Source: Varroa destructor (Eukaryota > Arthropoda > Arachnida > Mesostigmata > Varroidae). From it: a stretch of 64,000 bases of DNA. Positions within the stretch are counted from its first letter, which is position 1. Every line of letters starts with the position of its first letter. The stretch lies in assembly GCF_002443255.2 (NCBI RefSeq), contig NW_019211458.1, forward strand, positions 30,651,319 through 30,715,318, written 5' to 3'. The position numbers and the translations under genes were made by a program. Shown piece after piece: positions 39,159 to 50,674 of the stretch. The notes below the pieces were generated by a model. The model saw nothing but the letters and a program-made list of their open reading frames with translations, made no database searches and was not told the DNA's origin.

Positions 39159-40943
39159 ATGATGGATGAACATGAAATTGAGGCAAGACAACAGGCGACC
39201 CACATAATTCTCATGGTGGCCCACAGGGGAGGCTATGCCTTTCTAGCGGAACGGCTCAATAACTTGATGGCATACCTCGACAAGCATAACCTACAAGGTA
39301 CCTGTTTGATTGGACACAAAATCGTATCAGAATTGTGTACTTGGCTTATATTTCAGGCACCCATTGGAACAGCTGCTGCTGCACTTTTGACTCGAATCGT
39401 AGAGCCGAGTCAAAACAGGCTTGATCTTTATAGGCAACTGCGACAAGACAGGGATTTGCTCGTTGAATTTATCGATGGGTCGGTTACCGCCGACGAATCC
39501 ATATATCGAGCTGCGGCCTTAGCATTCAGAACTGCTAATCGAAGTCTTGAAGGTATATGGACACTTTTAAGTTCACCCCACAACGTTTGTCGAAAAGCGG
39601 AAGATGTCTGGCGATTGAACCGTTACTGCTTGCAGTATGGCAATGAGGTAGTCGATGTTGACCGGGTGCTTAAGGCCTTCCCAAAATTGTCCTATTTCAA
39701 TACGCTCGTCAGGCTTATTTCATTTGATGATGATGATGTTCGGAGAGAGGCTTCACGCTTGTACCTCACACTCATTAGAAGTAGAAATGCTCACATTCTA
39801 TCGTTATTGGGCATAGTTACCCACCGGCCTCACATCGCAATAGTGCTCGAGTATCCTGATGACATTGGTGATATTATTGAAGTACTTCGAACGTTTGCCT
39901 CTTGGCCGGGTAACCGAGAGGGATTAATCAACGTGGGAGTTTTCGCGTATCTGCACTTTCTCGTTGTCGATAACAGGATGAATACGGAAGGTCACTATAA
40001 GTTTATCATGAGGCTTATATCCGATCTGCTTGGCATATCTGGTGGACATCTGCCACCCCCACAGTACGTTAAGGCTTGTATTCCTGTATTGATGGAATGC
40101 GTTCTACGGCTCGACCGATACGATTTGGTGACATGCGGCGCCAGTGAGTCAGCCGACATTTTCTACTACATAATCATTCTATATGACGGAGATGTATTTA
40201 GTGCATTTTTGCGGCATGGTTCAGATATCTTGAGAAGGTTTGGTCTGGCACGCGATAGTACTTACGTTGCGCGTCTGCTGAATTACCTTGCCATTGTTAT
40301 GGATTCAGGCCGTGGCCGCAACGTGGAAGTCGATGAAGTGCTAGCAGTTTTGCCGGCCCTTGAGATTGTTCTTCAGAGGCCTGACATTGATACGGCTGAC
40401 GCGGCAGATGAGTGTAATCTTATGCTCGAAGTTATGTATTTGCTTAGCTCAGTCGTTGAACTTCTCAGTGATGCGGGTCGAGGTGATGCTGTCGTGTCGA
40501 TATTCGGTGACCTTCACAGGCGAACATCAACGAGCTTGCTGCCAGTAGTCGTTGCGGCACTTAGAAATGTCAACTGCATAATTCAACGCGATGCTCTGCG
40601 TATAATTGGTTACCTTGTTGAGGCCGGCTGTAACAGCGCCACCGAGCTGGCCGCTCTGCGAGAACTCAGTCCGGATCTGCTTCGAAATTTACTTCGTATG
40701 CTACAAGACGAAATGAACTATGTATTGAACAACTATGTGCTGACAATATTACTGCATATAGCAAATCTAGTTGCTCCTGATTCAAAGCTCGTTCATGACT
40801 TACAAACGGATATGCCGACAGATTCGGAATATTTGCAAAATTTGGCTAATTTTTGCAAAGATGAAGATTGTAGATATAAGGCACAGCAGCTACTGCGTAT
40901 CATGTCTCAATGGTCCTTGAAAAAGAAGTTAAGTCTTAGCTAA
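39159..40943 (+). CDS. Intronless importin-alpha-like (armadillo-type alpha-solenoid) protein, 594 aa
   Basis: A single open frame of 594 codons starts at ATG 39159; a second in-frame ATG directly follows, and ATGG there is a good initiation context. The protein is almost wholly short amphipathic helices in the spacing of ARM/HEAT solenoids. No signal peptide, membrane segment or catalytic motif is seen. Around residues 285-330 a segment with LPPPQYVKACIPVL followed by a helix pair occupies the place where importin-alpha has its PPP-aligned repeat (NPPPDF then LPVL). Near residues 470-490 VVAALRNVNCI resembles an ARM third helix. The Trp/Asn ladder that binds classical nuclear localisation signals is not visible, and no Arg/Lys-rich importin-beta-binding segment stands at the N-terminus. 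The gene stands alone: nearest neighbours are a tRNA-like repeat and an esterase pseudogene downstream. Absence of introns suggests a retrocopy origin or old intron loss. Coding status is very likely; a cargo adaptor role in nuclear import is only inferred, and another ARM scaffold function is possible. Confidence 0.85.
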   Translation: MMDEHEIEARQQATHIILMVAHRGGYAFLAERLNNLMAYLDKHNLQGTCLIGHKIVSELCTWLIFQAPIGTAAAALLTRIVEPSQNRLDLYRQLRQDRDLLVEFIDGSVTADESIYRAAALAFRTANRSLEGIWTLLSSPHNVCRKAEDVWRLNRYCLQYGNEVVDVDRVLKAFPKLSYFNTLVRLISFDDDDVRREASRLYLTLIRSRNAHILSLLGIVTHRPHIAIVLEYPDDIGDIIEVLRTFASWPGNREGLINVGVFAYLHFLVVDNRMNTEGHYKFIMRLISDLLGISGGHLPPPQYVKACIPVLMECVLRLDRYDLVTCGASESADIFYYIIILYDGDVFSAFLRHGSDILRRFGLARDSTYVARLLNYLAIVMDSGRGRNVEVDEVLAVLPALEIVLQRPDIDTADAADECNLMLEVMYLLSSVVELLSDAGRGDAVVSIFGDLHRRTSTSLLPVVVAALRNVNCIIQRDALRIIGYLVEAGCNSATELAALRELSPDLLRNLLRMLQDEMNYVLNNYVLTILLHIANLVAPDSKLVHDLQTDMPTDSEYLQNLANFCKDEDCRYKAQQLLRIMSQWSLKKKLSLS

Positions 40944-43848
40944 CAACGAATTTAACGAAGTTCGAACAAGAAATATAAATGGCTTCAATCAGGGAAAGGA
41001 GGCATTACGTCTAATCTAATTTTAGCCCTCTACAAGTATTACCATACAACTACTGAAGAAAAGCCGTATGTATACTAAGATACTAATAGGCTCATAATAG
41101 GTGGAATGAAAATATCCAGAAAATTATTTCCGCGATACGCTTCGGGAGGCCTAGTTACACATTTGACGTGAATAGAGCCGACTGCCTGGGCCCAACGTTA
41201 GGTCGTTGGACTTTAAAGCTTCACGGGGTCAGGGGTTCGGGCGATTTTTATAAAGAACGCTGCTATAAACAATTCTAATCCTTTAATTAATCACCGCAAA
41301 GGCCATTGCCCGTCAACCACCGTACCATTTGTAACGCGAAGTTCGAGCTAATTCGATTTGCGCTATGGCAACCAGAGGCTCCTAATTAACCAGGTAATTG
41401 AAATCAGAAGGTTGTTTTGAAAATAGTTGTTTTTGCTAAAAACGTAAGAAGAGCACCGTGCACCTGTCGATTCTGCCGTGCACCAGAATATATGATCATC
41501 AAGAAAACGCCCGTGCGTTATGGTTTGTTAGAGAGTAGTATGTAGCATGGTCCGCTCACTAAAAACAGCTACCTCAGTACGGGCTATAGCAGTTAATTTT
41601 CCGTCTCTATAGTGGGTATGTTCACTGCCAGACTGCAACTAGTTTTTATTATAACAAATAGTGGACATCTACGGTCGTTATTCCTCTTTCCAGTGTCCGT
41701 CAACTAAAGTGTTTCACAGACAGTTTGATCAGTACAAATGAAGACATTTCGGAGACCGGAACTGAAAGACGAATATTTCAAGAGCTGAGCTATCAGGTGC
41801 CGATCAGAATCTGATTTATCTAAAGCGTATTTCAAAAACCTTAAGTGGATCTATTTTAAAATAACAGAACAAAAAGCCTGAATATCATGTGTACAGGTTA
41901 TAGATACAAACTGTGTAGCGTAGTAATATCACTTTCGCATATCACATATTTAACTATTACACGGATTTGAGATGTTTTTCTGTGCACGGAAGATAGCAGG
42001 CCAAAACTTTGGAACAAGTGTAGACAACTAAACTCGAGTAAATCAGGCAGAATTGTCCAATAAAGTTGAAAATGCCTAAAAATAGGTCAAAAGCTTTAGC
42101 CACTATTTCGAAAGCAAACTTTTATATACGCATTTTTATCTATCGCTAATAGTAATAGTGTTAAAAGATCTAGTTATTAGGGTTTGATGGATGTCTTGCT
42201 TCTGAAGGCACATCTATTGCTACCACACATACTGACTTGTCTTCAGGCAAAAATCTTATCCCTAGTGGCCAAGAGGCCATTTAGTCGATAGTTTGGTCGG
42301 TTCATGCCGTATGCTTCTACCTTTTGACACCCAAGCCACTTCAACGCTACATGACTTTTTCGTAAGGAACACAAGGGGACGAGCTCCGGTTGAAATACTC
42401 AGCACTTTTTTATACGTGAGGCCAGAAATTCTATGGCAGTTCGGAGGCTACCCAAAGCGAGTAGTCGAATAGCGCATCGTAAGTTTGCTTTATGCAACAC
42501 TAACGACCTAAATTAATAGATCTTACTGACATTAGGCAGGCGAGCGAAGATACTGTTAACCATGGTCAAGGAACTTTGAGAATATGACAGGTTATATTTG
42601 AGGTGGTAAATTATGCTGTGGCTGGTGGGTTTCACATATGGAGAAAGGTATTTAATACCTTCACAATACAAGTTCCACTTGTAAGGGCTACGTGCGTATA
42701 AGGATACCGCTGTTCAAGGACGCTCCGTTTGAAATGCTTAGGGTACCCATCGCGTGGGTGGCGCGTTTCTCTGTTAAACTTACGGACAACTGATGGTCTA
42801 GGTTAGAATTCAGCAGTTGACGCCTCATCTTAAACTGCGAGCATATCGTCTGAAGTAACGCGTATCGTCTAAAGTAGTGTATGCAACACACGAAAAACGT
42901 TTTTCGGGTGCGTAGCCTAGAGTGCGCTTTCTGAGTCTATAGCACACGGCACAAATTACTTGTACTTTATATAGCAGCAGCGGGTATCTCTGACTTCGCT
43001 GCGTGTGCTCCCTCGGTCGCTGAAAAGGCGAGGCTGGTGCGGTTTACGAGGTGCATCTCGCTACTGCGAATTAATGATAAAATTATCAGAGACTAGCTTG
43101 GAGTACATGAGTTTAAAATGACAATATTCGATCTGAAACTCGTAAGATCTTAGAAAGAGACGTCTTAAGGTAAAAGCAGACGTGGACTAGTAGGATTATT
43201 AGTGGCCATATACCCGTATGTCAATGCACAAGGCCCATATGCGGATGCACATTACACATACAGGCCAAGGCACGTTAGTACATTACAATTATTGGATACT
43301 CAGTTCAACTAGATAACCAAGTGCAACAAGGCTTAGATTTTTTTTATTTCGTATGTAGCTGTACGTTGTAGTTATGGCATAGATGCCTTTGGGGAGCTCA
43401 TGTTAAACAGCGCCTTTTTCCAAACCTCATCAATGATTGCAAGCACTTGGGTGATTAGGGGTCAGCTCAGGGTTCTCAACTCTGTCAGATTCGTCGTCGC
43501 AACAACGGGCACAATTTTCGATTTCGAGTGGCATCAGCTGATGTGGATATGTTAAATTAATGGGACAGGTTTCAAACGTTTGCGTTGGATAATACCGAGG
43601 TCTGTTACACTTTATAGCGGCTACTACGTACTTTGCTAAAGATACGAACTTAAATGATAAGTAATTATTTTCTATAAAAGCTAGTCAGCCACGAATAAAA
43701 GCCACCAATGCCTATTAAATTTTTTGTGACAATCAATTTATGTGATTCTTGGCCTTCCAAGAGCTCCTACCAGCTGCAGAAAAGGTTCCGTCTGAAATTT
43801 AACGAAGCCATTAAGAGTGAGATCTATGAAATCGTCGCCAAAATCGCT
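40944..43848. other. Intergenic, between ARM gene and esterase pseudogene
   Basis: Only the tRNA-like fragment at 41181-41252 stands out. No canonical AATAAA was seen close behind the ARM gene; AATATAAA near 40970 may serve as a variant polyadenylation signal. Confidence 0.4.
41181..41252 (+). repeat. tRNA-like pseudogene or SINE head
   Basis: A D-arm/A-box-like GTTAGGTCGTTGG is followed by ACTTTAAAGC, resembling an anticodon loop, then GGTCAGGGGTTCGGGC, a degenerate T-arm/B-box. Spacing is about right for a tRNA but stems are imperfect and the acceptor stem is not evident. It differs from the other tRNA-like copies of this window. Confidence 0.3.
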
Positions 43849-45661
43849 ATGCCCTGGCTCTTTTCGCTTATGTTTCACGCCTCCGTCTGTGAAGCCGGAT
43901 GAGCCACAAGCGAATTACTTATTGGGACCTACCTGTTCGGGACCGGATGACGACTGTGGGAACAATTAAGATTGATTCATTTTTAGAAACGCCATGTGCT
44001 CGACCCCCGATAGGAACGTTACGATTCGATCTACCAGTTCCCCAAAGAAATGGGTTGTTTCATGCGGTGAGATTTGGTGAAAGGTGTCCGCAACCTGCCG
44101 CCTGTTGCAGTTTCTGAAGATTGCCTTTATTTAAACCTGTATAGGAAGAGTGGTAACAAGAGGGGTGACGATACAGCGGTGAGTTACCTAGTTTTATCAT
44201 TGCTTTAAAATCTCGTTTTGAGTGAATTTTATGAACCACGCATATTTATACTCTTTCCTTAGTTGTGGGTCTGCATCACACTGAGTTGTAAAGATTATTT
44301 TCAAAATTGAAGTATAATTGGCTACTGAGAGATAAACCAAAGTATATATACGAGTTCAATACCATACATAACTAAGTACTTCCATATGTTTAATATCGGT
44401 TACGTACCCTGTCATAAAATCAGCCATATCGTGCTCGCTGTAAAACATCAAGGCGACGACCGCATTGTACGACAGAAGACCCAATGTCTGGCTCGAAAGA
44501 CATTTGCTTAAACGAGTATATTAAGTTTGCCGAACTGCTTTTTCAGGTGATTGTCATCATTTATGGCGGAGCCTTCAGATTCGGTGCCAGTTCTGACCCA
44601 TTCTTTTTACAGCGCACCACTTGCTGGCAGAGGCGACGTGATTGTTGTCAGCATCAGCTACAAATTAGGCATTCTCGGATTCGCAGATATGGAAGAGCTC
44701 GCTCCCGGAAACCTTGGCCTTTTTGATCAGCGCCTCGCACTTAAATGGGTGCGAGATAACCTTCGCGCGTTTGGTGGTAACCCTGACGGAGTCACACTGA
44801 TGGGCGTGTCCGCTGGTTCAATGGCAATCAGTGCCCACATCATGACGCCATTAAACCAGAGGGGACCACAGTTGTTCCATTGCGATTATGGACGCCGGTG
44901 CAACGGCTACGGGTGTTGTTACCAACAGCGATCGCAGCCTAAGCAGAATTAAGAATATAGCCAATATGCTTGAACAAACGAATCAGAAATGCTTTCCTGC
45001 CTTCGAGACGCGGACATGAATGAGCTGGTAAAGCTTTCCTATCTTCACGTTCTATCCGACGGTGGATGGCAAATTTTTACCCAGAGATATTACAGAGTAC
45101 ATACGCGAAAATGTCTAAAACTTTTTAAGTGTGAGGACGCTCATAGGGTATGCTAAGGACGAAGGCAGTCTGTTTGCAAAGTATTATTTGGATTCTAATA
45201 CCGCACATTCTCCGAAACTCAACACGACAGACGAGTACTATCAATTCTGTAATATCAAGGAGTATAATCAAGTGTTTCAGTCAATTTTTTGATGTTTCTG
45301 TTTTTCTTGCAGATGGCACATTTATTTGTCCAGTGAACAATTTTTCGAAAAGTTACTCTTTAGTTAATCCAAACGTTTATATGTATCACTTCGAAAGGAA
45401 GTTGAACCGGAAGTACCTTGACATCGATCAGGACGTGGTAGGTGTTTGTCACATCTCACCTCTTATACCTACGACCAGCTGCATGTTGAGATTGAATGGA
45501 TCGTCACCTAATTTTTCCGTAGTAGACGTAAAGGATAAAAGATTTTTTATAGACGCTACTAAAATGATCCCGACTTCGCAAGGTCCGATGGACCCCCAAT
45601 ATTCCGTGGAGTGTAGTGGTTGCGATTCGGGGAGAGCAAACGTCTCGTCATATTTGTTGAG
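43849..45661 (+). pseudogene. Carboxylesterase (type-B, alpha/beta-hydrolase) pseudogene with retained introns
   Basis: In order: a possible signal peptide (MPWLFSLMFHASVC, 43849), the N-terminal DSFLE.P.ARPPIGTLRF block (about 43974-44030), FGERCPQ, then EDCLYLNLY from 44116, the oxyanion-hole strand IIYGGAF after a splice acceptor, FADMEELAPGNLGLFDQRLA, the nucleophile elbow GVSAGS, AIMDAGA, TVDGKFLP, the acid block KDEGS, and finally NVYMYHFERK with the His block GVCHISP. The Ser, Glu and His of the triad are all still recognisable. The reading is broken by single-base phase changes near 43900, 44100-44115, 44601, 44881, 44975-44998 and 45043-45049, and by an in-frame TAA at 45116. An intron with GT at 44179 and AG at 44546 still fits phase 0, and a later acceptor ends at 45312. 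Retained introns point to a duplicated gene that decayed in place rather than a processed copy. Type-B esterases commonly act in detoxification or signalling; this copy should make no working enzyme. Poor sequence quality is the alternative, made less likely by the two intact long frames nearby. Confidence 0.85.
44179..44546 (+). other. Intron inside the esterase pseudogene
   Basis: The donor GTGAGT follows the codon GCG ending at 44178, and the acceptor TTTTTCAG ends at 44546 just before GTGATTGTC. Joining the flanks keeps phase 0 between the EDCLYLNLY segment and the IIYGGAF segment, which is where the family needs continuity. This supports spliceosomal structure and a non-processed origin. 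The intervening 368 bases contain nothing recognisable. Confidence 0.65.
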
Positions 45662-46628
45662 CACCCCCATGTGACTTCAAGGCTCACGAGCGACGCTCGA
45701 TGTAAAATTGTGTTTCCTTATTTTGAGTCACCTATGTGACAGAGAGTAACGACTGATATCAATACATGTAGTCCCTCGTTATCACGATGCGGTAGTTCTA
45801 TCCTATCAAATATTTTTGTATTATACTCCTGTATTTTTTTGTAAAAATAAGTTATTGGAATCAGCTCTTTAGCATACTATCAAGCACTTAACTCACTAAA
45901 AGCGATAACCGGGGCGGATCTTATCTTTCTTTTATCTGAGTTTTCTCATATAAACCTATGAAATGACCTCATGAAACCTATGGCCATGCAAAGGCTAGAA
46001 TTTGAATCTTTGTAATCGCGTTCTTGCTCTTTCCGTAATTACCAAAATTGCGCAGTCAAAAACATGCGCACTAACTACCCAGATAGCGAATAGACACTAT
46101 AATTTGCCGAATTACATACTCAATAAAGGGGTTTTTTGATGAACAGCTACAAATTTGTACTAAAAGCTGGCCATCTCTCATAGAACGGACGTGGAGAAAC
46201 CAACGCCAGGCAAGGCACTTGATCCACATTTTGCGTACTTGTCCTTTGATTTTCGTCCCTTTTAATATATATATATATATTGGTGCTATAAGATAATTAA
46301 GAATAGTAAAATATTTATAGCCGCATGCTAACCTCGAGCTATTGAATCGTTACTTCGTTCACTGGAATTCATACAAAATATTTAAAATAAAGGGTCGGAT
46401 ATTGCTAAAACACGTACATAATTTATTTAGCTATTTAATATTAGAGCTTTAAGATTTGACAGTTTGACGATTACATAACTTTAGTGAATGGTCTCACGTG
46501 TCCTGGTAAAATCCCACCTAAACCAGGTTTACAAAATTTTTCAGTAGATACATCTCTGTAACACTCATAACTGTGGAACTAAACTCCATAAAACAAAATA
46601 TTTCCATGGAAGTTCGCTTTAAACGCAA

Positions 46629-46641
46629 AAAATTATCTGTT

Positions 46642-46681
<40 letters not shown>

Positions 46682-46733
46682 ATATAGAAGGAATATCTGC
46701 TAATCAGTAGCAGAAATGGAAACAGATAATTTT
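46629..46733. repeat. 17-bp inverted repeat flanking a TA microsatellite (MITE-like)
   Basis: AAAATTATCTGTTTCCA at 46629-46645 is exactly the reverse complement of 46717-46733. Between them lie 34 bases of (AT)n (46646-46679) and a second hairpin (TCTGCTA/TAGCAGA, 46696-46714). The form suits a miniature inverted-repeat element into which, or from which, a microsatellite grew. No target-site duplication is evident. Confidence 0.5.
46646..46679. repeat. (AT)n microsatellite inside an inverted repeat
   Basis: Seventeen AT units lying immediately inside the left arm of the inverted repeat at 46629-46733. Confidence 0.95.
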
Positions 46734-48794
46734 CGATACATATATATATAGGTGTTATGAATCTTATTCTTACCGTCTTCGTATCGATAATCAGAGTAAT
46801 CCAGAAGAGAAGTGAGCCAAATCTTATTATAATTAACCTCAAATGATATATTAACACATCTATTTTCACACATATATTGCACCACCCATACCAAAATTGT
46901 CGCACTTGAATGCTTCTAAAAAAATGATTTTGTCAAAATTATGTCTTAACTAGAAAAACAAAGGACTGCAACATATACAGTTGGCATAACTGCATCGTAG
47001 TTGTCCATGAAGTTACTAATTATTTCAAATAGTAGCAATAGCTTCAATGCTTCATGCGAAAATATCCCGATGATGGTGCATAGTAAATTTAGGGTCATAC
47101 AAGATGGTGTAGGTTTGAAACTGCGCCCTGCAAATGTTCCTGGAGGATCGCCTAATCGAAAACACCGTCGACTATCAAACCGTAAAAATCACCCTAGTCC
47201 CGTGCGGCGAAGTGTTGAAAGGTCAGTTCGTACATGAAAATGAATCTGAACTTATCGCGATCGTGCTGTAGATACTATGGAATATCGCCGTTGCTGAAAA
47301 GGAAATAGAAATTAAAATCTAGCTATGTAGAAGTCATTTATTTGAAAATGTAGAAATCCTTCGTCGCTTGGCATACATACGGTGGAACGACGATGAATGG
47401 TTTAGCAGAACGGTCGTCAACATAACCGGCGTTTGTTAGAGGAACAACAGTTGCTTTTAAATACTACTGTAGGTGGATAAAACAAAAACAGTATCATCTA
47501 TGTTGTTTTTCTATATCTGAATGTTGGATAAATCTTTAGACGCTGACTATATACGGATAGATACACACCCTTTGAGTGTATCTAAAACAGTCTGCCCTTA
47601 AAATCAAATGCTTATTTAGTTAGTTCCATATATAAAAATATTTTGTTGCCGGCTAGCCTTGTTTGATGACCTAACAGCTAACGGCGGGCATGACTGTATT
47701 TTTATAAACAAGCATGTAATCAAAGGCTCGATGCTACAGTATAAATCGTAATATTGACTCATTTGAATAATATTCTGTATTAAAGCATATCTGTTCTGTG
47801 GTATATGTCTTTTCGAGTGTTGTGTCTATTCGAAAAACCGCTTGGAAGCTAGAGTTTTTTTCATGCTTTACGGATTTTACGATTTTTTGGTTACCACGAT
47901 CAGCAAGTTATCAGGATCATTAGCGAAAGCTAACGAAACGTAGATCTAACATCGTATGTACTATAGTAACGGTGTTTTTTTTTCAGATCAAAAACATTGA
48001 TTCTAACGGAAGCTTTGTGTGTATTTACCTAAAAATAAAGCTACAAAAAATGGAACGCATGTTCAAAACAAGGGACAAAATAAACTGGCTAAGCCGACGG
48101 CTACAGTGACGCTAATGTTTCGTTGCCTAAACTATTCCAGTAAAGGAAACCTAATCACTCACAGCGTTAGTGTTTGCGCTGTCGAACCATAGAACTTTCT
48201 CATTGTTCTTGAAATAATACTGTCTGTCTCTCTCCTCTCTCTCTCTCTCTCTCTCTAAGAGAATTGAGTCATAAATAATATTATATAAACCGTTAGAGAA
48301 ACAAACCAGTGGCGAGCTGTCAAAAGTCATGGGAAAGATTACGAGTTTTTCATAGGTTGAAAGAAACGCCATTGACGCGAAATTGACAGAGACGACTTGT
48401 AGTTCATTGCAAGCACTAACAAAGACACACTGAAGGCCATAGTTTATCCTTTTCAAGAAAAACAATATAGTTTACAATGCTGGTAATGTACATTTTATTA
48501 TACGGTACACCAAACCAAGTACACAGAAATAAGAAAAGTAGAAACATCCAGAAAGACTAGCGAGTGTTGATGTAATCTCCTTGTCTTTTTTTCGCCTTTG
48601 ATTTAAAGCGCAACTTGATTGCTTATTTGCATGGTACATTTAATGCAGTTAAAACGAAGTAGTTTACGTCTTTTCATTTCGTAATACGGCGATTATATAA
48701 GAGTACCGTACTACCACCGATATTTTACTAGTACATTCCTCTTATTTTATACTTACTTCATTTGGTACTACTTCACTAGTACGAAACGAAGTGT

Positions 48795-48876
48795 GTCTAC
48801 GCCCAGGTTCAAACCTACATTATCACATGTCTTCCCATTTTCACAATCGAACACCTTACTCAGTACGCCACCACAA
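48795..48876 (-). repeat. tRNA-derived SINE-like repeat, copy 2 (diverged)
   Basis: This segment lines up along its length with 35211-35286. Both contain TCTA.GCCC.GGTTC.AACCT on the plus strand, and the A-box side is also similar (TGAGTAAGGTG against TGGGTAACGTG on the minus strand). The B-box has one change (GGTTTGAACCT). Two dispersed copies of a tRNA-like unit are best explained as an old SINE family. Confidence 0.5.
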
Positions 48877-49633
48877 TGACATACAAAACCCACTAAAATA
48901 GTAAGCGATTCTTGCGATAAAATTGAGATAAAAGCATATTCGATCATTTATATATATGCGGGTAGCACCAGCCCGCAACTTGCTTAAGCGTCCGAAGCCA
49001 TCACAACTCGAAACTTAAGCTAGAAAGTTTTAATGCTAATTAAATAGAAGAAACATGAAACATAGCTTATTATGAAACATATTAAGCTTTTCGAATATAT
49101 TTACTTAGTGCGAGCAATTTCAGTTGAGACCAATTCCATCTAGTTGTAACGGCTGGCCCACATATTCAGATGTTCATTTTGCGTCCATAATTGATTTTTT
49201 CGAACACCTGAACCCAGCAGGGCTAAAAAAATTCTTAATAAAAGGTAATTTTATTATTGTTGTGTGAGAATAAAAAATTGACAATTTTACAATAATCATT
49301 TTTTGTCTAAATGTGACTACCTATCAGACAATTCGCGTGGTACTAGGCCTCCAGCCTGGAAAACACTACCTTTTAAACCATCTTGCTTAAAAGGATAAGG
49401 GCAGACCGTCGTAGCCAAACAGATTGCCAAGTAAAATTCATATTATTAAGTAAAAACTAGAGCTTTTTGTAGATAAAAAAAAATAGGTACTGTTTGGAGC
49501 ACAAATCGAATTGTTCAAACAAATTCAAAATGTTGGTTAATGACCGCGCTCGTTGTGGCCTTCACACATTGTACCTACATTGGAGTGCATATTGTACACT
49601 CGTACACTAACCCAGAAGGAAAACATGACCGAA

Positions 49634-49658
49634 ACGCAATAACCGAGGGTTATTGCGT
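49634..49658. repeat. Perfect 11-bp hairpin
   Basis: ACGCAATAACC, GAG, GGTTATTGCGT; exact complementarity with a three-base loop. Confidence 0.75.
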
Positions 49659-50674
49659 GATCGAGCAATCGACGCTTAACTGCGCACTACTGAAATATCT
49701 TGAGATATCTGTTATGTCGGAACAGGTAAAGCAGATAATGTAGAAAGAGTAGTCTATGTGGAAATTACCTTACGTCAGCAAAGTAAAATGCTGTTTATGA
49801 CTGATGCGTATTGCGTCGGATGAATTTTAATTACAGTGACTATATACTAATAATAAAGTAATCGTAACTCTTGATTAACAATGTAATCAACGGAACATGT
49901 TAATAACGTACTAATAGAGCATGAAAGAAGTCACGATATGGATGAAGGTATATTTATTTGCACCTAGTATTTTGCCTCGAATTCCTTTAGGTCAAAAACG
50001 TGTAATGGTTTCTTTAGGGGAAAGTGAATAGGGAAAGGTGAAGCCCTGTGGTCCAACCAAAAATGCGATAAGTGACCCTAACTAACGATTTAGGTCTATC
50101 AAGCGCCATAAACAGTGAATAGAAAGCAGATTCTCACCAAAAATGTATTGTTTTCGAGTATAAAAAAGTTTATTCCCGTTATTGTAGAACAGATGCTTCT
50201 TTGCTTTGAGTACATGCAGATTACACGCAGATTTATATACACAAAGCATTACATTAGAATTAAATTTAGTCAATGAATTCGCATGTGACATGAAGCTCGT
50301 ACATATATGAATTCTCTTTACACACCTCTCAAATTTTAATAGAAATCACAAAATATTTTTATCAGCTCAAGAACTGTCTTCAGCGTTGAATTGGTCCCAG
50401 GACCTATCAGCGAGGAGCTAATCGATCCTGGCTAGCTATCGTTGCCCTCAACATTTCTAATAACTTTGTTAGTTCGTCTTTAATTATATGATTTCATATT
50501 GAATGAGCCTGGCCTCATGTTAAAAACTTTTCTCCGCTAGATTTTCTTCTAGTGCTTATTCTGCGCGATTAGATAATTATCTCACGCTTAATTCCTCGAG
50601 CCCCATTCAAAAGGGGTATCAACCCTAATCTCGTCGCATGTTTAACTACAAACGTCCGTCGCAATCATCAGCTG

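Larger units (their letters stand above)
45662..50478. other. Repeat-rich intergenic DNA
   Basis: Holds the inverted repeat at 46629, SINE-like copy 2 and the hairpin at 49634, with further short (AT)n runs near 46267 and 46740. No gene recognised. Confidence 0.45.
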
